A stretch of 64,000 nt of DNA from Phytomonas francai. Its lineage: Eukaryota; Euglenozoa; Kinetoplastea; Trypanosomatida; Trypanosomatidae. The stretch spans positions 497,257 through 561,256 of the forward strand of contig MJCC01000010.1 of NCBI GenBank assembly GCA_001766655.1, in the 5' to 3' direction. Of the stretch, positions 37,040-45,822 are shown in pieces. Each line of letters opens with the position of its first letter. The first letter of the stretch is position 1. The notes below the pieces were generated by a model. The model was not told the origin of the DNA, searched no databases, and was given only the letters and a program-made list of their open reading frames with translations. A program made the translations under genes and the position numbers.

Positions 37040-39703
37040 ATGATTAATAACAATAGTTATGTGAAATATTTCCCGTGGAGACAAAACAAAAGTCTACAAG
37101 CACGGAGAATTAGATTGAATATAGGCACCACTTGTCGATGGGCATATTCTAGCGAGGCAGTAGCACATTTCACGCTATGTCAGATGGGTTCTGTTCCCTT
37201 TAGACCAGTGGCTACCCGTGCTGTGGGTTTCCTATTACCAGCGGCACGTATTCTGCGTTCAGCTGTATTTTTCTCCCCTTTTTGCCAGTCATCTCGTAGC
37301 TTTTCTAGCACGGCAATCTCCGCTGAGGACAGAACGAGCTACACAAAGGTGCACTCACTTGATGATATTCCATCAGATACAGGTGAGCTGATCGGCGATC
37401 CCCGTCTGCAGAAATTCGTTGCTTCCTCAACCGATTTTCCAGAATTCAAGAAACGCATTTTCCAACCCTTTCCATTGGAAAACATACGCAATGTCAGCAT
37501 TATTGCACATGTAGATCACGGCAAGACTACGCTGACAGATGCACTGCTACACAAAGCAGAGGTGTTACCGGCTGATGGAGCCACAGGCACGTTCACCGAT
37601 CGCTTGAGGGTAGAACAGGAGCGCGGCATTACTGTCAAGGCTCAAACCTGCTCGATCTTTCTCAAACGACGACTCAATCCCTCTTCCAGATTATCCCTTG
37701 AGCATCGTAACGATGGCAATTGGGAGCAAAGTCAAGGTAAGGAAGGAACTGAGGATACGGAGGTTTTTTTAATCAATCTTATCGATACACCCGGCCACAT
37801 AGATTTCCAGTACGAAGTCTCCCGGAGTCTATGTGCTTCTGAGGGGGTTGCGCTGCTTGTGGATGCAAATCAGGGCGTGCAGGCTCAGACGATGACACAT
37901 TTTTTTACTGCCCTCGAGCAGAGCCTTGCCGTGATTCCAGTTTTAACAAAGATGGACCAGGTGATGAGTAGTGGCGTCGTAGAACGGACCCTGACACAGC
38001 TAGAGGACAACACTGGAATGCTGCGCCGTGAGGTGATCTTCACGAGTGCAAAGGCAAAAAGAGGCCTGGAGGCGTTCTTCCAGAGTATCATTGATCGAGT
38101 ACCTGCCCCAAGTGGGTTGTATGGATTATCGGATATGCGCCAACTGCCCCCGATGTATCCAGAAGGCGAGGAGCAAAGGTTAGCGACGGAGGCCCTGGTG
38201 CCGCTACGGGCCCTCCTCTTCGATGGCTGGACCGTGGAGAGCGGTGGAATGAACGGTAAACGCACTAGCGTCGGGTTAGGCGAAACCAACTTTCTTCCAG
38301 GCGGTGCCCCCCCTCCTCTCGGGGCCGTCGTCGCTGAAAGGAATGGCATCTACTGCCTTGTGCGCGTGATAGATGGCACGGTAACACCCGGCACGGTTGT
38401 GATATCCTTCTTCTCACGTAAGACCTACAAGGTGGCGGACGTGGGGATTATTCATCCTACCCTGCACCCGATGCCCGCCTTGACTGCTGGTATGGTGGGC
38501 TACCTGTTTCTCCCTGAACTGCGCAAGGGAGAGGTGCTCATTGGGGATACTTTCTGCACGGTCCCAACACGGCGCTACCGACTCGCGGCGAACTCCGTGG
38601 ACGACGCAGAATCCTCAACCTCAGTGGCGGAAGCAGAGGACATGAAGCAACAGCGACGCAAGGGCGAAATGAAACTCGGTGGACGCGATGCGCAGTCGTG
38701 TCCAACGAAGGGACTGGTTATTGTACACCCGGTTCCCGGTTTTCGAACTGTGCAACCCGCAGTCTTCGCGAGTTTTTACCCCGACGAGGGGGTCCTCATC
38801 GACCCCTTCCGCGAGGCTGTTGAGCTGCTCTGCGTGAATGAGCCCTCTGTGACGGTGGAGCCCGTGCACTGTCAAACCCTCGGGCCGGGCCTGCAGCTTG
38901 GGTTCCTTGGTCTCCTCCATATGCAGGTCTTCAAAGAGCGCTTGCTCGACGAGTTCGGTCAGTCGGTGCTGGTCACTCCACCACAAGTCCAGTACATGTG
39001 CGTGAAACAGGGGGCCGACCCTGAGGATTCGAAACAACGCGTTCCGCTTACCATCGCAAGCTGGCGGTGGCCGCATGAGGGTGTAAAGGCGTACTTGGAG
39101 CCCTTTGTACGTGTCAACATCACTGCCCCCAAGGATTGCCTCTCTGAAATCAATTCCGCCGCATTATCGGACTACCGTGCGGAGCAGGAGGACACGCAAG
39201 TGGTTGATGACACGCGTGTTCTGACATGTTACCAAATGCCCCTCGCTGAACTTGCGCGAGGATTTTTTTCCGTGGTGAAGAGTATCTCAAAGGGTCATGC
39301 CTCACTAGAATATGATGATCCCGTATACGTTTGCGCGGATCTCGTGAAGGTGGATATTCTTATTAATAAAGCCAAAATATCAGCGCTCTCCTTCATCTGC
39401 CTGCAACAAGAGGCTCATAGCCGAGGCCGCCGCATCCTTAGTGTTCTCAAGGACCACATTAACCGATCGTCGACCGATCTACCGCTTCAGGCAGTCATCG
39501 GGAGCAAAATTATTGCACGAGAAACTATCAAGGCTTACCGTAAGGATGTGACCGCTAAGATTCACGCCGGTGATATCACTCGGAAACAGAAGAAATGGAA
39601 TGACCAGAAGAAAGGCAAGGAACGTATGGCAAGGCGAAGATTTGGGACAGTGACCCTTGAACAGAGTGTGTTAGCGGCCGCGATGGGTGCTACATCTATT
39701 TGA
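37040..39703 (+). CDS. GUF1: Mitochondrial translation factor GUF1/LepA (EF4) GTPase
   Basis: Ribosome-dependent GTPase of the LepA/EF4 family that acts in mitochondrial protein synthesis. 887 residues from ATG 37040. The G domain shows AHVDHGKTT (156-164), the switch I block [15 protein letters not shown] (249-253) and TKMD (303-306, in place of NKxD). The C-terminal LepA-specific domain is clear: [20 protein letters not shown] and [12 protein letters not shown] match the LepA signature. The N terminus is basic and Ser/Arg-rich. A second ATG at 37184 starts [20 protein letters not shown], itself a convincing mitochondrial presequence, so 37184 (839 residues) is an alternative start. The frame opens further upstream only through GTG 36989. 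It is longer than bacterial LepA (about 600) because of the presequence, an insert before DTPGH, and another at about 505-560 ([18 protein letters not shown]). Confidence 0.93.
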   Translation: MINNNSYVKYFPWRQNKSLQARRIRLNIGTTCRWAYSSEAVAHFTLCQMGSVPFRPVATRAVGFLLPAARILRSAVFFSPFCQSSRSFSSTAISAEDRTSYTKVHSLDDIPSDTGELIGDPRLQKFVASSTDFPEFKKRIFQPFPLENIRNVSIIAHVDHGKTTLTDALLHKAEVLPADGATGTFTDRLRVEQERGITVKAQTCSIFLKRRLNPSSRLSLEHRNDGNWEQSQGKEGTEDTEVFLINLIDTPGHIDFQYEVSRSLCASEGVALLVDANQGVQAQTMTHFFTALEQSLAVIPVLTKMDQVMSSGVVERTLTQLEDNTGMLRREVIFTSAKAKRGLEAFFQSIIDRVPAPSGLYGLSDMRQLPPMYPEGEEQRLATEALVPLRALLFDGWTVESGGMNGKRTSVGLGETNFLPGGAPPPLGAVVAERNGIYCLVRVIDGTVTPGTVVISFFSRKTYKVADVGIIHPTLHPMPALTAGMVGYLFLPELRKGEVLIGDTFCTVPTRRYRLAANSVDDAESSTSVAEAEDMKQQRRKGEMKLGGRDAQSCPTKGLVIVHPVPGFRTVQPAVFASFYPDEGVLIDPFREAVELLCVNEPSVTVEPVHCQTLGPGLQLGFLGLLHMQVFKERLLDEFGQSVLVTPPQVQYMCVKQGADPEDSKQRVPLTIASWRWPHEGVKAYLEPFVRVNITAPKDCLSEINSAALSDYRAEQEDTQVVDDTRVLTCYQMPLAELARGFFSVVKSISKGHASLEYDDPVYVCADLVKVDILINKAKISALSFICLQQEAHSRGRRILSVLKDHINRSSTDLPLQAVIGSKIIARETIKAYRKDVTAKIHAGDITRKQKKWNDQKKGKERMARRRFGTVTLEQSVLAAAMGATSI

Positions 39704-40156
39704 AGCAAAGAAAATCTTACATGCATATGTTTGTCTGTTGTATTGCCATTGTCCTACCAAGTCTTTATACTTTCAATAAATTGATTCCATTTCGAGGTGA
39801 ATCTATGACACAAAGTCATATCGTAGTATTGTCTTTGAGAAAAAGTACCCGAAGAGAAAAGCCGATGACTTTTGTGTCGAGTATTTCTGGAGACACATAA
39901 CGAATATCTGTAGATTTTTTTCCCCCTTCCACTCTCCATGCCACACATTTACTTGTGATACGTCTTCAGTCGTTTGCATTTTCCCCTTATTATTATATCG
40001 AACCTATTCGCCTTTGTGCACCTAAAAGTAGCTAGTAAAAGGTTTTGGGTATATCACGCAAAAAATTTACCAAAAATAAGATTACTCCATATTCACATTA
40101 TCAGCAAGTGTGGATATTTTGCATTAGTGTTAGTAGTATTTTTTATCTCATCCACA
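39704..40156. other. Intergenic region between GUF1 and IF1
   Basis: About 0.45 kb. A long T/C-rich tract (39914-39967) leads to AG at 39968-39969. The first ATG after that AG is 40157, which supports the start chosen for the small downstream gene. Confidence 0.65.
39914..39969 (+). promoter_or_regulatory. Candidate spliced-leader acceptor for the IF1 gene
   Basis: ATTTTTTTCCCCCTTCCACT opens a long pyrimidine-rich stretch ending in CGTCTTCAG, AG at 39968-39969. No ATG occurs between it and 40157. Confidence 0.55.
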
Positions 40157-40447
40157 ATGAAACGACTTGTAACGGCTTATCGATCAAACAAGATGGATTG
40201 TGGTATTTTAGGTTGGTCTATCTCACGGCGTCTTTCCTCAGACAAGTATATCAACAAAAGAATCAAGGAAAAGCAGCTACTTGATGATGAGGGTCATTGG
40301 GTGGAGGCTGAGGTAGACAAGCACATTAACGTTCCGGAAGAGCGCTATGCTCATCAGAGAGAAATGGAGCTCCTCAAAAAGATGACCATAGAGCTGGAGA
40401 AGGAAAAAGAGGAAGAAAAAGAGAAGCAAAAAGAAAAGGACTCCTAG
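40157..40447 (+). CDS. Mitochondrial ATP synthase inhibitor IF1-like protein
   Basis: Small 96-residue protein that in relatives binds the F1 part of ATP synthase and blocks ATP hydrolysis when the membrane potential falls; T. brucei has a characterised homologue (TbIF1). The N terminus (MKRLVTAYRSNK, then SISRRLSS) is basic and Ser-rich like a mitochondrial presequence. The inhibitory segment is at about 58-82: NVPEERYAHQREMELLKKM matches the family's EExRYxxxxxxExL pattern. The C terminus is a highly charged Glu/Lys helix (EKEKEEEKEKQKEKD) suited to dimerising coiled coil. The frame runs 61 codons upstream, but only from a TTG; the first ATG after the predicted splice site is 40157. The gene sits directly after GUF1. 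Family call is by eye from a short motif, but context and length agree. Confidence 0.82.
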   Translation: MKRLVTAYRSNKMDCGILGWSISRRLSSDKYINKRIKEKQLLDDEGHWVEAEVDKHINVPEERYAHQREMELLKKMTIELEKEKEEEKEKQKEKDS

Positions 40448-41387
40448 TCTGGTCCTCTTTAGAACATAGTCTGAATAACTAAATCATTCTGAAGAGGGAT
40501 CAGCTGAAGACCTGGCTGCTCAGACTTCATAGTAATAGTTCTAATATATATATTAGTATTCTTTAAAAATCATAGGAAAATGTTACCAACGTCCTCTTTT
40601 TCAAATGAAATGCATTTTTACTATTCATTTGAAATAAAATATGAATGTTGTCATTACATGTTTATATACAGTTATATATCGAAAACCGTTGTTTTGGTTG
40701 ACAAAGACTGAAACGATTTCAATTAAAAATAACAAGATTAATTTATTAGCGGTAGATAGCTTTTTTTTTTTAATGCCAGCGAAAGCAGTAGTGGTAGAAT
40801 CCTTTTGATTTGATGTATATCGATGTAAAGGGTTATTTTTTATTTAGTAAATAGATATATATGATAAAGCATGCGTGATATTTCAATCTTACATCGGCAC
40901 TGGTTTAGGTTATTCAACTTGGCAAATACCGGTAAAAGGTTAGGAAACCTAAAGCATATCGGTTGGTTGTTGTTTTTTTAGGAAAGTCTAAATCAGCTGA
41001 AATATTTTTAGGTGAATATTTCAGATTTTATTTAAACTCTTTGTACGGATTTGCTGCATCACATATTCCTTCAAAACTTTTCAGAAATAACGAAACTCTC
41101 TTCCCACATATCCCTAGTTATGAAATAAGAGGATACGAAAGTATGCGTCATTTGCTTATGTTATTCAAACCTCTCTCTTTGATTGAATTGCTTGCCAGAC
41201 GTATTTTCCTTATGCGTTCTTTCTCATTGTCTGTTCGTTCTCTCAATTGCGTTAAATGCCACCCTATTTCACCCTTGAAACAGTACCAATTGGAAAAAAA
41301 AAGGGTATACTTCTAAGTCTTCATTAAAATAGGGCACTGAAGAAACTCGCCTCTAGGTATAAGAATTCACTTTGTGGAAAAGTGCTC
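40448..41387. other. Intergenic region (0.9 kb)
   Basis: AT-rich spacer. A 117-codon frame at 40963-41316 begins at a TTG and shows no coding features, so I do not call it. A short pyrimidine-AG (CTCGCCTCTAG, AG at 41355-41356) lies 32 bases before the next ATG. Confidence 0.65.
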
Positions 41388-44300
41388 ATGGACTCCACAA
41401 AAAAGAATAGCCCCCTTCCTGAAGGAAGGGATTTCTGCCGCCACTCTTGTAGAGATTTAGCTAGCAAAGAAAATTGTCTGTTGGCTGCTTCTCTATGGCA
41501 TGGTCTTTTTTTCCCTTCGATTCAATCTAAGACAGCACAATGCCCTCTTACCGCTCCCCACGGTTTGCTACCTGACAAGGAGCAAATTAATGAGAAAGAA
41601 GGTACACAGATAGATGGCAAGGGAATCCTTCGACTGTTAGAGGCAACCGGGTATTCTGGTGTACGGGAAGTCCTCTTTCGATTAGAGAAACCCCTTGCAG
41701 CAAATTTTGAGAATGAAAAGACTCCCTCTTCGGGTTTTCTAAACCAGGTTATATCTAACGTCGGGGAAAGAAGTGGCTTTGGCGAGGAGAATAAAGCAAA
41801 TGTCGATTTTGACAACAAACGCAAATTTGCTTTATCTTGGCAGCAATGCTTCTGTATGTGTGCTGCTGAATACATAATGACCAAGAGTAGCTCTTTGGGG
41901 GGTTCTTTATCGCAAGAAAAGATTGAGCCTACTGCCAATCTTACCCCTTTTCAAACTGTTCTTCAGATGGCTTTGGATATGCATATGAGATATCAACGAA
42001 AGCTTACAAATTCTTCAGCTGGATGTGCAGACGAACTTTCTAAGTGGTTCTCGCAAATCGCGCATGCTATCATCAGTAGGGGGGAAGGTGGTACGGGAGT
42101 GAATGAAGAGATGAATCCTATTGAGACAACCCTTCGTTTGTTTGATCTGGGCGCTACCGAAGATGGCGCTTCTTCAATAAAGACGTCCGACTCGGCTGTC
42201 GGGGTTGCATTTCAAGAGCAATCATGTCTACGCCATGTTTTCTACACCTCAATGCTATACGGCGCGCTTTGTATTTCCTCTAGTTATACTGTTGTTCGTC
42301 CCCTTGCGGTATTGCTCACGGCTTATATTTACCAGGGTTACCCCACTATGAGGGAACTACTGTTGAACATTGCCTATCCCACAGCTTCTAAGTCAACAGC
42401 TTGCACAGGGGCCTTTGATAAGGATTTCTCACCCGCTTTCGCTCTCACTCGACTCCGTGGGGTAATAGCGGGAATATTAGAATACACGTTACGCTTCCGG
42501 GATGTTGACCCTATTGCTGTACGTCATGCCCTTGATCGTCTAATGGAAGAAAAGGAAAGCGATTCCTGTGAAGTGCTTTCGCTAGAAGGGATTTCTTCTG
42601 TACCCGGAAGATCCTCAGGGTTGCTTCAATCGGCCATAATTCTCTTGATGCAACTAATCCAACAAACCGTTGAATGGAGCACGGCGCGGCGTGCTTTAAA
42701 TATGCACGGCACCTCTGAACCTAGCCCTAATACGAAGGCTTCGCCGTTGTCAACCGACGACCCCGAGCCCGTAATGGCGGCGAGGGAAATCGTTCACGCG
42801 ATTCAGGAGCTGCTCTTCACAGTTGTTCTCGGTGCAGGGACGGTGCGCATGCCCAACCGCCCGTCCGCACCCGCAGTGCGGAAACCCTCACAAGCGAATA
42901 AATCAACCCATATGACGAGGAGCATACAAAAGTCTCTTCCAGAGATCGAAGGTGGCTGGATGGTCGCAACACGGCGTGCGCTAACGCTCGGCGAGGCCGA
43001 CGCCCTCTGCGAGGAGCTGTTTCCTGCGTTACTGCAGCAACTCGGCTGGGAATGGCCGTGGTCAGAGCTGCTTCGCCAGTGTCGCGTGCTTGACAAGCAG
43101 CAGCAGGCCCCACCCTTCCCATTGGTTGCCTGGAGTAGCCACCAGCTCATAGATACCATCCTCATGCGCGTCTCGCAGCGCACGTACCCAAGGCGTCTAC
43201 AGCACGTTTTGCCCAGAAGCTTTCACCGGGCGTTGGAGGCTTTGGGCCTGTTTCCGGACGACCCTGCATCTACCTCGGATGGCGGCGCTGAGGCTGAGGA
43301 GGGCACGGCGGGCGAGGGGCGCCGCAGCCCTCAGCTATTTCCCATGCCACCCTACTATGCGAACGCGGGCGACATCGTGATCGACTACCTCAGGCTCTCC
43401 GGGCTGGACGGGGTGCGGGTGGAGGAGGTGGAGCACGTGCTGGCGCAGGCGACCAGCACCCTGCCCATGATTGTTCAGCTCCGGGCTCTTGCCCCACCCA
43501 CTACGGGCTACGACAACCGCGGTGGGGGCAAGGGAAGCGCCCAACAGGCAGACGATGAGGAAAGACCGATGCGGAGTGGACATGGAGGTCGCTACCTACT
43601 CACAGCGGAACGCGTGGTGGAGCTGGAAGCTCGGTATCGCGCAGAAGTGCTTCTCGCTTCAGTCGTTGTATACACACAACTCAGTGTGCCCAGCCAAGTG
43701 CAAAGCCTGATGCGAACCCTGGCACCACTCTTCGACAAGCTGTCCTCCTTGTGCTCCAGGAGCTACTCTTCCTTTACACCGTACCTTATCGTCCCCTCAA
43801 GTACTAACAGTGCCTCTTTGTTTTACACAAACGAAAACAAGAATACAGACTCGGCAACCGCAGCATCTGCCTTCGGTCTAACCTTCTCCAAGGAAGTGGA
43901 GCATCTGATCAACGCCATTGGTTATCAATTTTACTCCCTGGAGTGGATGCCCGCAGTCGCGGCTGCATACCACGATTCCATAAGAAGTAACTCTTCAGAT
44001 GAAAGTAATAATACTGGCAACGCTAGCCGATGTATTACTTCCTCAGCACTGCCATACTCCATGTTCGCCGCGGTTGCTCACCAGTTCAATGCCAGTTTTA
44101 ACATCTCATTAGGAAGCAGCGGTGGGCCCTCACAACGGCACCCTGCTGGAGCCCCTTCCACACTTATAGTACCATCCCGCACCACTGCTAGAAGCAGTGG
44201 AGCTGTGTATCTCGACAGTAACCTCGGCTCAAACATATCTGATCATAGTGTCAACGGAGTAGTACACTGGAAGCGCGCGGAGCTTTTCTTACAGGTTCTC

Positions 44301-45374
44301 TTGTTGGACTGCTTTTTGGGCTGCAGGAGCTCCTCCTGTGAATTGGAGGGGACTATGGCGGTGGCTGCAACGCGACGAGTTCACATCTCTACTGGAAATA
44401 TAATTGCTGATCACAAAGGCCCTCTCTTGAAAGCAGCCGGCAATCTCCGGCCAGGCATTTTGGAGGCGTTTTGGGCTCGAAAAGCTTTTTGCTCCCCTCC
44501 GAAAAGTAGCACTGAGGTCAATGTGGAGCGCACATCGTCAAGTAATCGGAATGACGATGTTGATAATTCCTCACGGAAGCGAACTCGTCAGGAAGAGGAA
44601 CAAGCACCCCCTCCTACAAAAGGGGATAATGAAGACGTAAAGATACTGCTAGATGTACTACTACAGTACGGTGCTGCCTCTTTTGCGACCACTATCGAGT
44701 CCAAAGATATTATATTGGCCTTGATGCAATCTTTTATTCACTGCACGGCTTTGGGAAAGGATGGAAGTGATAAAAAAACTCTCTCAAAAGTTCGTTCTGA
44801 AAAGACCTCCACACGGCTTCTACAACAAGCGTCTGTATGGGCCCAGGAGATGGTTGGCTCTCAGGCAAGCCATTCGCGGGTGCAAATGCTACTCCGACAG
44901 AAACTTCAACCCGCTGAGATTTCACTTCCCGCATCGTTGCGCCAGATTCACAGTGTTTACCATACAGTATTTAACAGCTGCACTTGGGATTCCTGTAGCC
45001 CCGCCCGCCGTATTTTTCGCCAAGTTCCATCACGTATACTAGAGAAAACTAAGCTTCGGCGTGCTGTTACAGATAATTTAACAAAGTGGCGCGATGCCTA
45101 TCTTCAGGCCAGGTTCGATGCAGAGGCTACTTCTGATATCAATACCTCATCTCAAATGAGGGAACGTGAAGTCCAAAATGCTGTCGCGGTTGTGGATCCC
45201 CTTTTACGTTATCAGTGGGTGCAGTGGAAGGGTATTTTAGACAAACTCGAGTGGAAAACGCAAGGAGCTGATGCTGAGTTTACGCATGAGTCTGCTTTAC
45301 ATCATTCAGAGGTCCCTGACTTAAGCACTTCTCAGTGGTTATGGTATTCTCCATATTTTACACAATCGCTGTGA
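41388..45374 (+). CDS. Large hypothetical protein, mostly helical
   Basis: 1,328 residues, not recognised. The ATG at 41388 is the first in frame (two upstream codons include a GTG). The N-terminal and central parts are Leu/Ala-rich and likely folded, for example LLEATGYSGVREVLFRLEKP (about 85-104) and LCEELFPALLQQLGWEWPWSE (about 543-563). A basic motif KKRTR-like (SRKRTRQEEEQ, near residue 1065) could be a nuclear localisation signal. The C-terminal 130 residues look conserved: ARRIFRQVPSRILEKTKLRR, then LRYQWVQWKGILDKLEWKT, ending in SPYFTQSL. Low-complexity serine stretches separate these blocks. A GC-rich, Glu/Gly-rich island lies at 43260-43520. No membrane segment or known catalytic motif was found. 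A nuclear role is possible from the basic motif only. Confidence 0.87.
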   Translation: MDSTKKNSPLPEGRDFCRHSCRDLASKENCLLAASLWHGLFFPSIQSKTAQCPLTAPHGLLPDKEQINEKEGTQIDGKGILRLLEATGYSGVREVLFRLEKPLAANFENEKTPSSGFLNQVISNVGERSGFGEENKANVDFDNKRKFALSWQQCFCMCAAEYIMTKSSSLGGSLSQEKIEPTANLTPFQTVLQMALDMHMRYQRKLTNSSAGCADELSKWFSQIAHAIISRGEGGTGVNEEMNPIETTLRLFDLGATEDGASSIKTSDSAVGVAFQEQSCLRHVFYTSMLYGALCISSSYTVVRPLAVLLTAYIYQGYPTMRELLLNIAYPTASKSTACTGAFDKDFSPAFALTRLRGVIAGILEYTLRFRDVDPIAVRHALDRLMEEKESDSCEVLSLEGISSVPGRSSGLLQSAIILLMQLIQQTVEWSTARRALNMHGTSEPSPNTKASPLSTDDPEPVMAAREIVHAIQELLFTVVLGAGTVRMPNRPSAPAVRKPSQANKSTHMTRSIQKSLPEIEGGWMVATRRALTLGEADALCEELFPALLQQLGWEWPWSELLRQCRVLDKQQQAPPFPLVAWSSHQLIDTILMRVSQRTYPRRLQHVLPRSFHRALEALGLFPDDPASTSDGGAEAEEGTAGEGRRSPQLFPMPPYYANAGDIVIDYLRLSGLDGVRVEEVEHVLAQATSTLPMIVQLRALAPPTTGYDNRGGGKGSAQQADDEERPMRSGHGGRYLLTAERVVELEARYRAEVLLASVVVYTQLSVPSQVQSLMRTLAPLFDKLSSLCSRSYSSFTPYLIVPSSTNSASLFYTNENKNTDSATAASAFGLTFSKEVEHLINAIGYQFYSLEWMPAVAAAYHDSIRSNSSDESNNTGNASRCITSSALPYSMFAAVAHQFNASFNISLGSSGGPSQRHPAGAPSTLIVPSRTTARSSGAVYLDSNLGSNISDHSVNGVVHWKRAELFLQVLLLDCFLGCRSSSCELEGTMAVAATRRVHISTGNIIADHKGPLLKAAGNLRPGILEAFWARKAFCSPPKSSTEVNVERTSSSNRNDDVDNSSRKRTRQEEEQAPPPTKGDNEDVKILLDVLLQYGAASFATTIESKDIILALMQSFIHCTALGKDGSDKKTLSKVRSEKTSTRLLQQASVWAQEMVGSQASHSRVQMLLRQKLQPAEISLPASLRQIHSVYHTVFNSCTWDSCSPARRIFRQVPSRILEKTKLRRAVTDNLTKWRDAYLQARFDAEATSDINTSSQMREREVQNAVAVVDPLLRYQWVQWKGILDKLEWKTQGADAEFTHESALHHSEVPDLSTSQWLWYSPYFTQSL

Positions 45375-45822
45375 AAGGCCTGTGGTAGATAAAATCACTA
45401 TTTAGGGATAAGACGATTTTTAATAAAGAGGAGCAGCAGTCATGAAAACTCTTTGTCATTAATTAAACCAAACAAAATTCAGTGTTGTGTCTCGGTTTTG
45501 ATTACAAAGTGTCATTTTATCTGATCATATTTCCTTTTGTGATTTTATTCTCCCTCTTTTTGATTCTTTCAGTTGTGTTCTACTTTGGGTTTGCCTCTTC
45601 AATCTGTGTAGAATTTGTGTCACATAAATATCAACGTGGTTGGTATAATCCTATAAAGAAAAGAGAGGAACACACGTTTAGATATTAAAAATTTACTGTA
45701 CCTTTGAATTTTTGATTACCCAAAGAATCAAAGATTCAGCATAGAATATTCCTGTTGGGATATATTATTTAATGTAGAGCCATCAAAGCAAATAGAAGGT
45801 CAGTTTTTGTGAGTATTTAAAT
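45375..45822. other. Intergenic region (0.45 kb)
   Basis: AT-rich spacer, no gene. Possible weak trans-splice AG at 45738-45739 and near 45801 (GGTCAG). Confidence 0.6.

Noticed and set aside
39974..40156. 61-codon hydrophobic extension of the IF1-like protein
   Set aside because: It starts at TTG with no ATG, and IF1 proteins lack such an extension.
40963..41316. 117-codon plus-strand frame between the IF1 gene and the next gene
   Set aside because: It starts at TTG, the first ATG is well inside, composition matches the AT-rich spacer, and no motif is recognisable.
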